A DNA stretch of 23,549 bases from Kangiellaceae bacterium. GTDB taxonomy: Bacteria; Pseudomonadota; Gammaproteobacteria; Enterobacterales; Kangiellaceae. Both the position numbers and the translations under genes were made by a program. Below are positions 22,826-23,549 of this stretch, piece by piece. The notes under the pieces were generated by a model, which made no database searches, was not told the DNA's origin, and worked only from the letters and a program-made list of their open reading frames with translations. The stretch is taken from positions 1-23,549 of the forward strand of contig JASBTO010000208.1 of the NCBI GenBank assembly GCA_030148365.1, in the 5' to 3' direction. How positions within the stretch are numbered: position 1 is the first letter of the stretch; the number at the start of each line of letters is the position of its first letter.

Positions 22826-23311
22826 ATGTTTCTGCGCAACAAATTTTTTACGTTCGCCGCTGCTGCGGTATTGGTTTGCCTGATGGGCGCGCCCGCGTCG
22901 GGATACGCGGACGAAGCTTCCGGTGACGACGAGTCCCTGTTCAAGCGCCTGGGTGGCTTGATGCCGATCTCGGTGGTGGTCAGTGACTTTATTGATGAAA
23001 TGGTTCCCGACCCGGAGTTGAACCGCAATCCGGCCATTGACGCTGCCCGCGAGCGGGTGCCGGCGGCCTATCTGAAGTATCACGTTACGGCGATGGTTTG
23101 TCAGGCGACGGGCGGTCCCTGTGAATACAAGGGGCGCGACATGGTGTCTTCCCATGCCCATCTCAATATCACCGAGTCCGAGTGGCAGCGCATGTTGGTC
23201 ATTTTCAAGCAGGTCCTCTCGGACCACGGTGTCCCTGAGCAGGAAACCGGCGAACTGCTGGATATTGTCGGCTCGACAAAAGCAGACATCGTCTCCGCCG
23301 ACAAAACCTGA
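22826..23311 (+). CDS. exported group 1 truncated haemoglobin
   Basis: The 161-residue protein has an N-terminal signal peptide (basic start, FAAAAVLVCLM core, likely cleavage after SGYA, about residue 28) and a group 1 (TrHbN-like) globin domain from SLFKRLGG (about 37) to 160. The family block VCQATGGPCEYKGRDM is clear, and His110 in SSHAHLNI is the likely proximal haem ligand. His86 lies in the E-helix region, and Cys92/Cys99 are a conserved pair in this subgroup. Most bacterial truncated globins are cytosolic, so export to the periplasm is notable; roles in NO or O2 chemistry are usual for the family, the exact one here is unknown. ATG 22826 is chosen because GGAGG is five bases upstream; the ATGs at 22814 and 22823 are overlapped by or too close to it. 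Confidence 0.88.
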   Translation: MFLRNKFFTFAAAAVLVCLMGAPASGYADEASGDDESLFKRLGGLMPISVVVSDFIDEMVPDPELNRNPAIDAARERVPAAYLKYHVTAMVCQATGGPCEYKGRDMVSSHAHLNITESEWQRMLVIFKQVLSDHGVPEQETGELLDIVGSTKADIVSADKT

Positions 23312-23465
23312 AACAAAGCTGATCGGGCCCGGGGTTGAATAACTCCCTTTGTGCGCTACCATGTCGGTCTCTTTTTTGCGCATAAATCTTTCGGGACCCC
23401 GGGCCGGCAAACAGGATTGCCATGGCGGTGGGGAGATCTGAAGGGCTTAACTCCGGAACCTGAAT

Positions 23466-23549
23466 ATGAAGTCATTTGCCATCGCCCTGTTGGGGTGTGT
23501 TCTGGTTATTGCCGGTGATCGCGCCCTCGCGTCATCGGAAGCTGTCGAG
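23466..23549 (+). CDS. 5' end of an exported protein gene (partial)
   Basis: An ATG opens a frame that stays open to the last base of the window (28 codons). The product starts MKSFAIALLGCVLVIAGD and continues to RALASSEAVE, a typical Sec signal peptide with a probable signal peptidase I site after ALA. A weak GGAA precedes the ATG. The function cannot be inferred from the signal peptide. It is on the same strand as the truncated haemoglobin gene, 154 bases downstream. Confidence 0.6.
   Translation, partial: MKSFAIALLGCVLVIAGDRALASSEAVE

Noticed and set aside
22760..23410. 216-codon open frame on the minus strand
   Set aside because: It is opposite the truncated haemoglobin, whose family block is clear; no ribosome binding site or domain is seen.
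1..23549. tRNA or rRNA genes
   Set aside because: No cloverleaf with a TTCRANY-type T-loop or conserved rRNA segment was recognised on either strand by eye.

Overview
The window reads as chromosomal DNA of a non-enteric gammaproteobacterium. It is GC-rich (about 60% by eye) and gene-dense, with LPS heptose genes, dsbB, a dinF-type MATE pump, a TIGR02444-family gene and a lipid A acyltransferase. Order or genus cannot be fixed from the sequence alone. Non-ATG starts are common: TTG for dinF and the acyltransferase-kinase fusion, GTG for the FKBP and the Mpo1-like gene, GTG or TTG for the heptosyltransferase.

Layout. 1-1560: the tail of an unidentified gene, then three tandem small lipoprotein genes that are paralogues of each other, closed by a clear intrinsic terminator. 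1627-2970: dinF. 3021-6093 (minus): a three-gene operon with ATGA overlaps, methyltransferase -> glycosyltransferase -> protein with two LPS-kinase-like domains. 6285-7361 (plus): a GT9 heptosyltransferase fired from an overlapping divergent promoter. 7380-10501 (minus): an LpxL/HtrB-type acyltransferase fused to an LPS-kinase-like domain, followed by a GT-C membrane glycosyltransferase. 10723-14225 (plus): hldE, hldD, a 2OG-Fe(II) oxygenase and a DUF423 membrane protein. 14263-18509 (minus): a 1216-residue hydantoinase A/B (5-oxoprolinase type) fusion followed by a lipoprotein. 18549-20296 (plus): a TIGR02444 protein, a lipoprotein FKBP prolyl isomerase and an Mpo1-like protein. 20345-21295 (minus): an ABM-fold monooxygenase-like protein and dsbB. 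21300-21770: a gene-free patch rich in inverted repeats. 21770-22627: an AT-richer islet with a repeat-bearing lipoprotein. 22826-23311: an exported group 1 truncated haemoglobin. The start of another exported protein runs off the end.

How they work together. Positions 3021-13837 form an LPS inner-core and lipid A neighbourhood. HldE and HldD make ADP-L-glycero-D-manno-heptose, the GT9 enzyme would transfer heptose, the GT4-like, GT-C and methyltransferase proteins would decorate the core, the acyltransferase would finish lipid A, and three kinase-like domains could phosphorylate core sugars. The most unusual points are the acyltransferase-kinase fusion whose kinase half lacks the expected catalytic Asp, the protein with two intact kinase-like domains in tandem, and a 2OG oxygenase two bases behind hldD. 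The oxygenase is a candidate LPS-modifying hydroxylase, which is an inference from position only. All calls come from reading the sequence; no database search was run.
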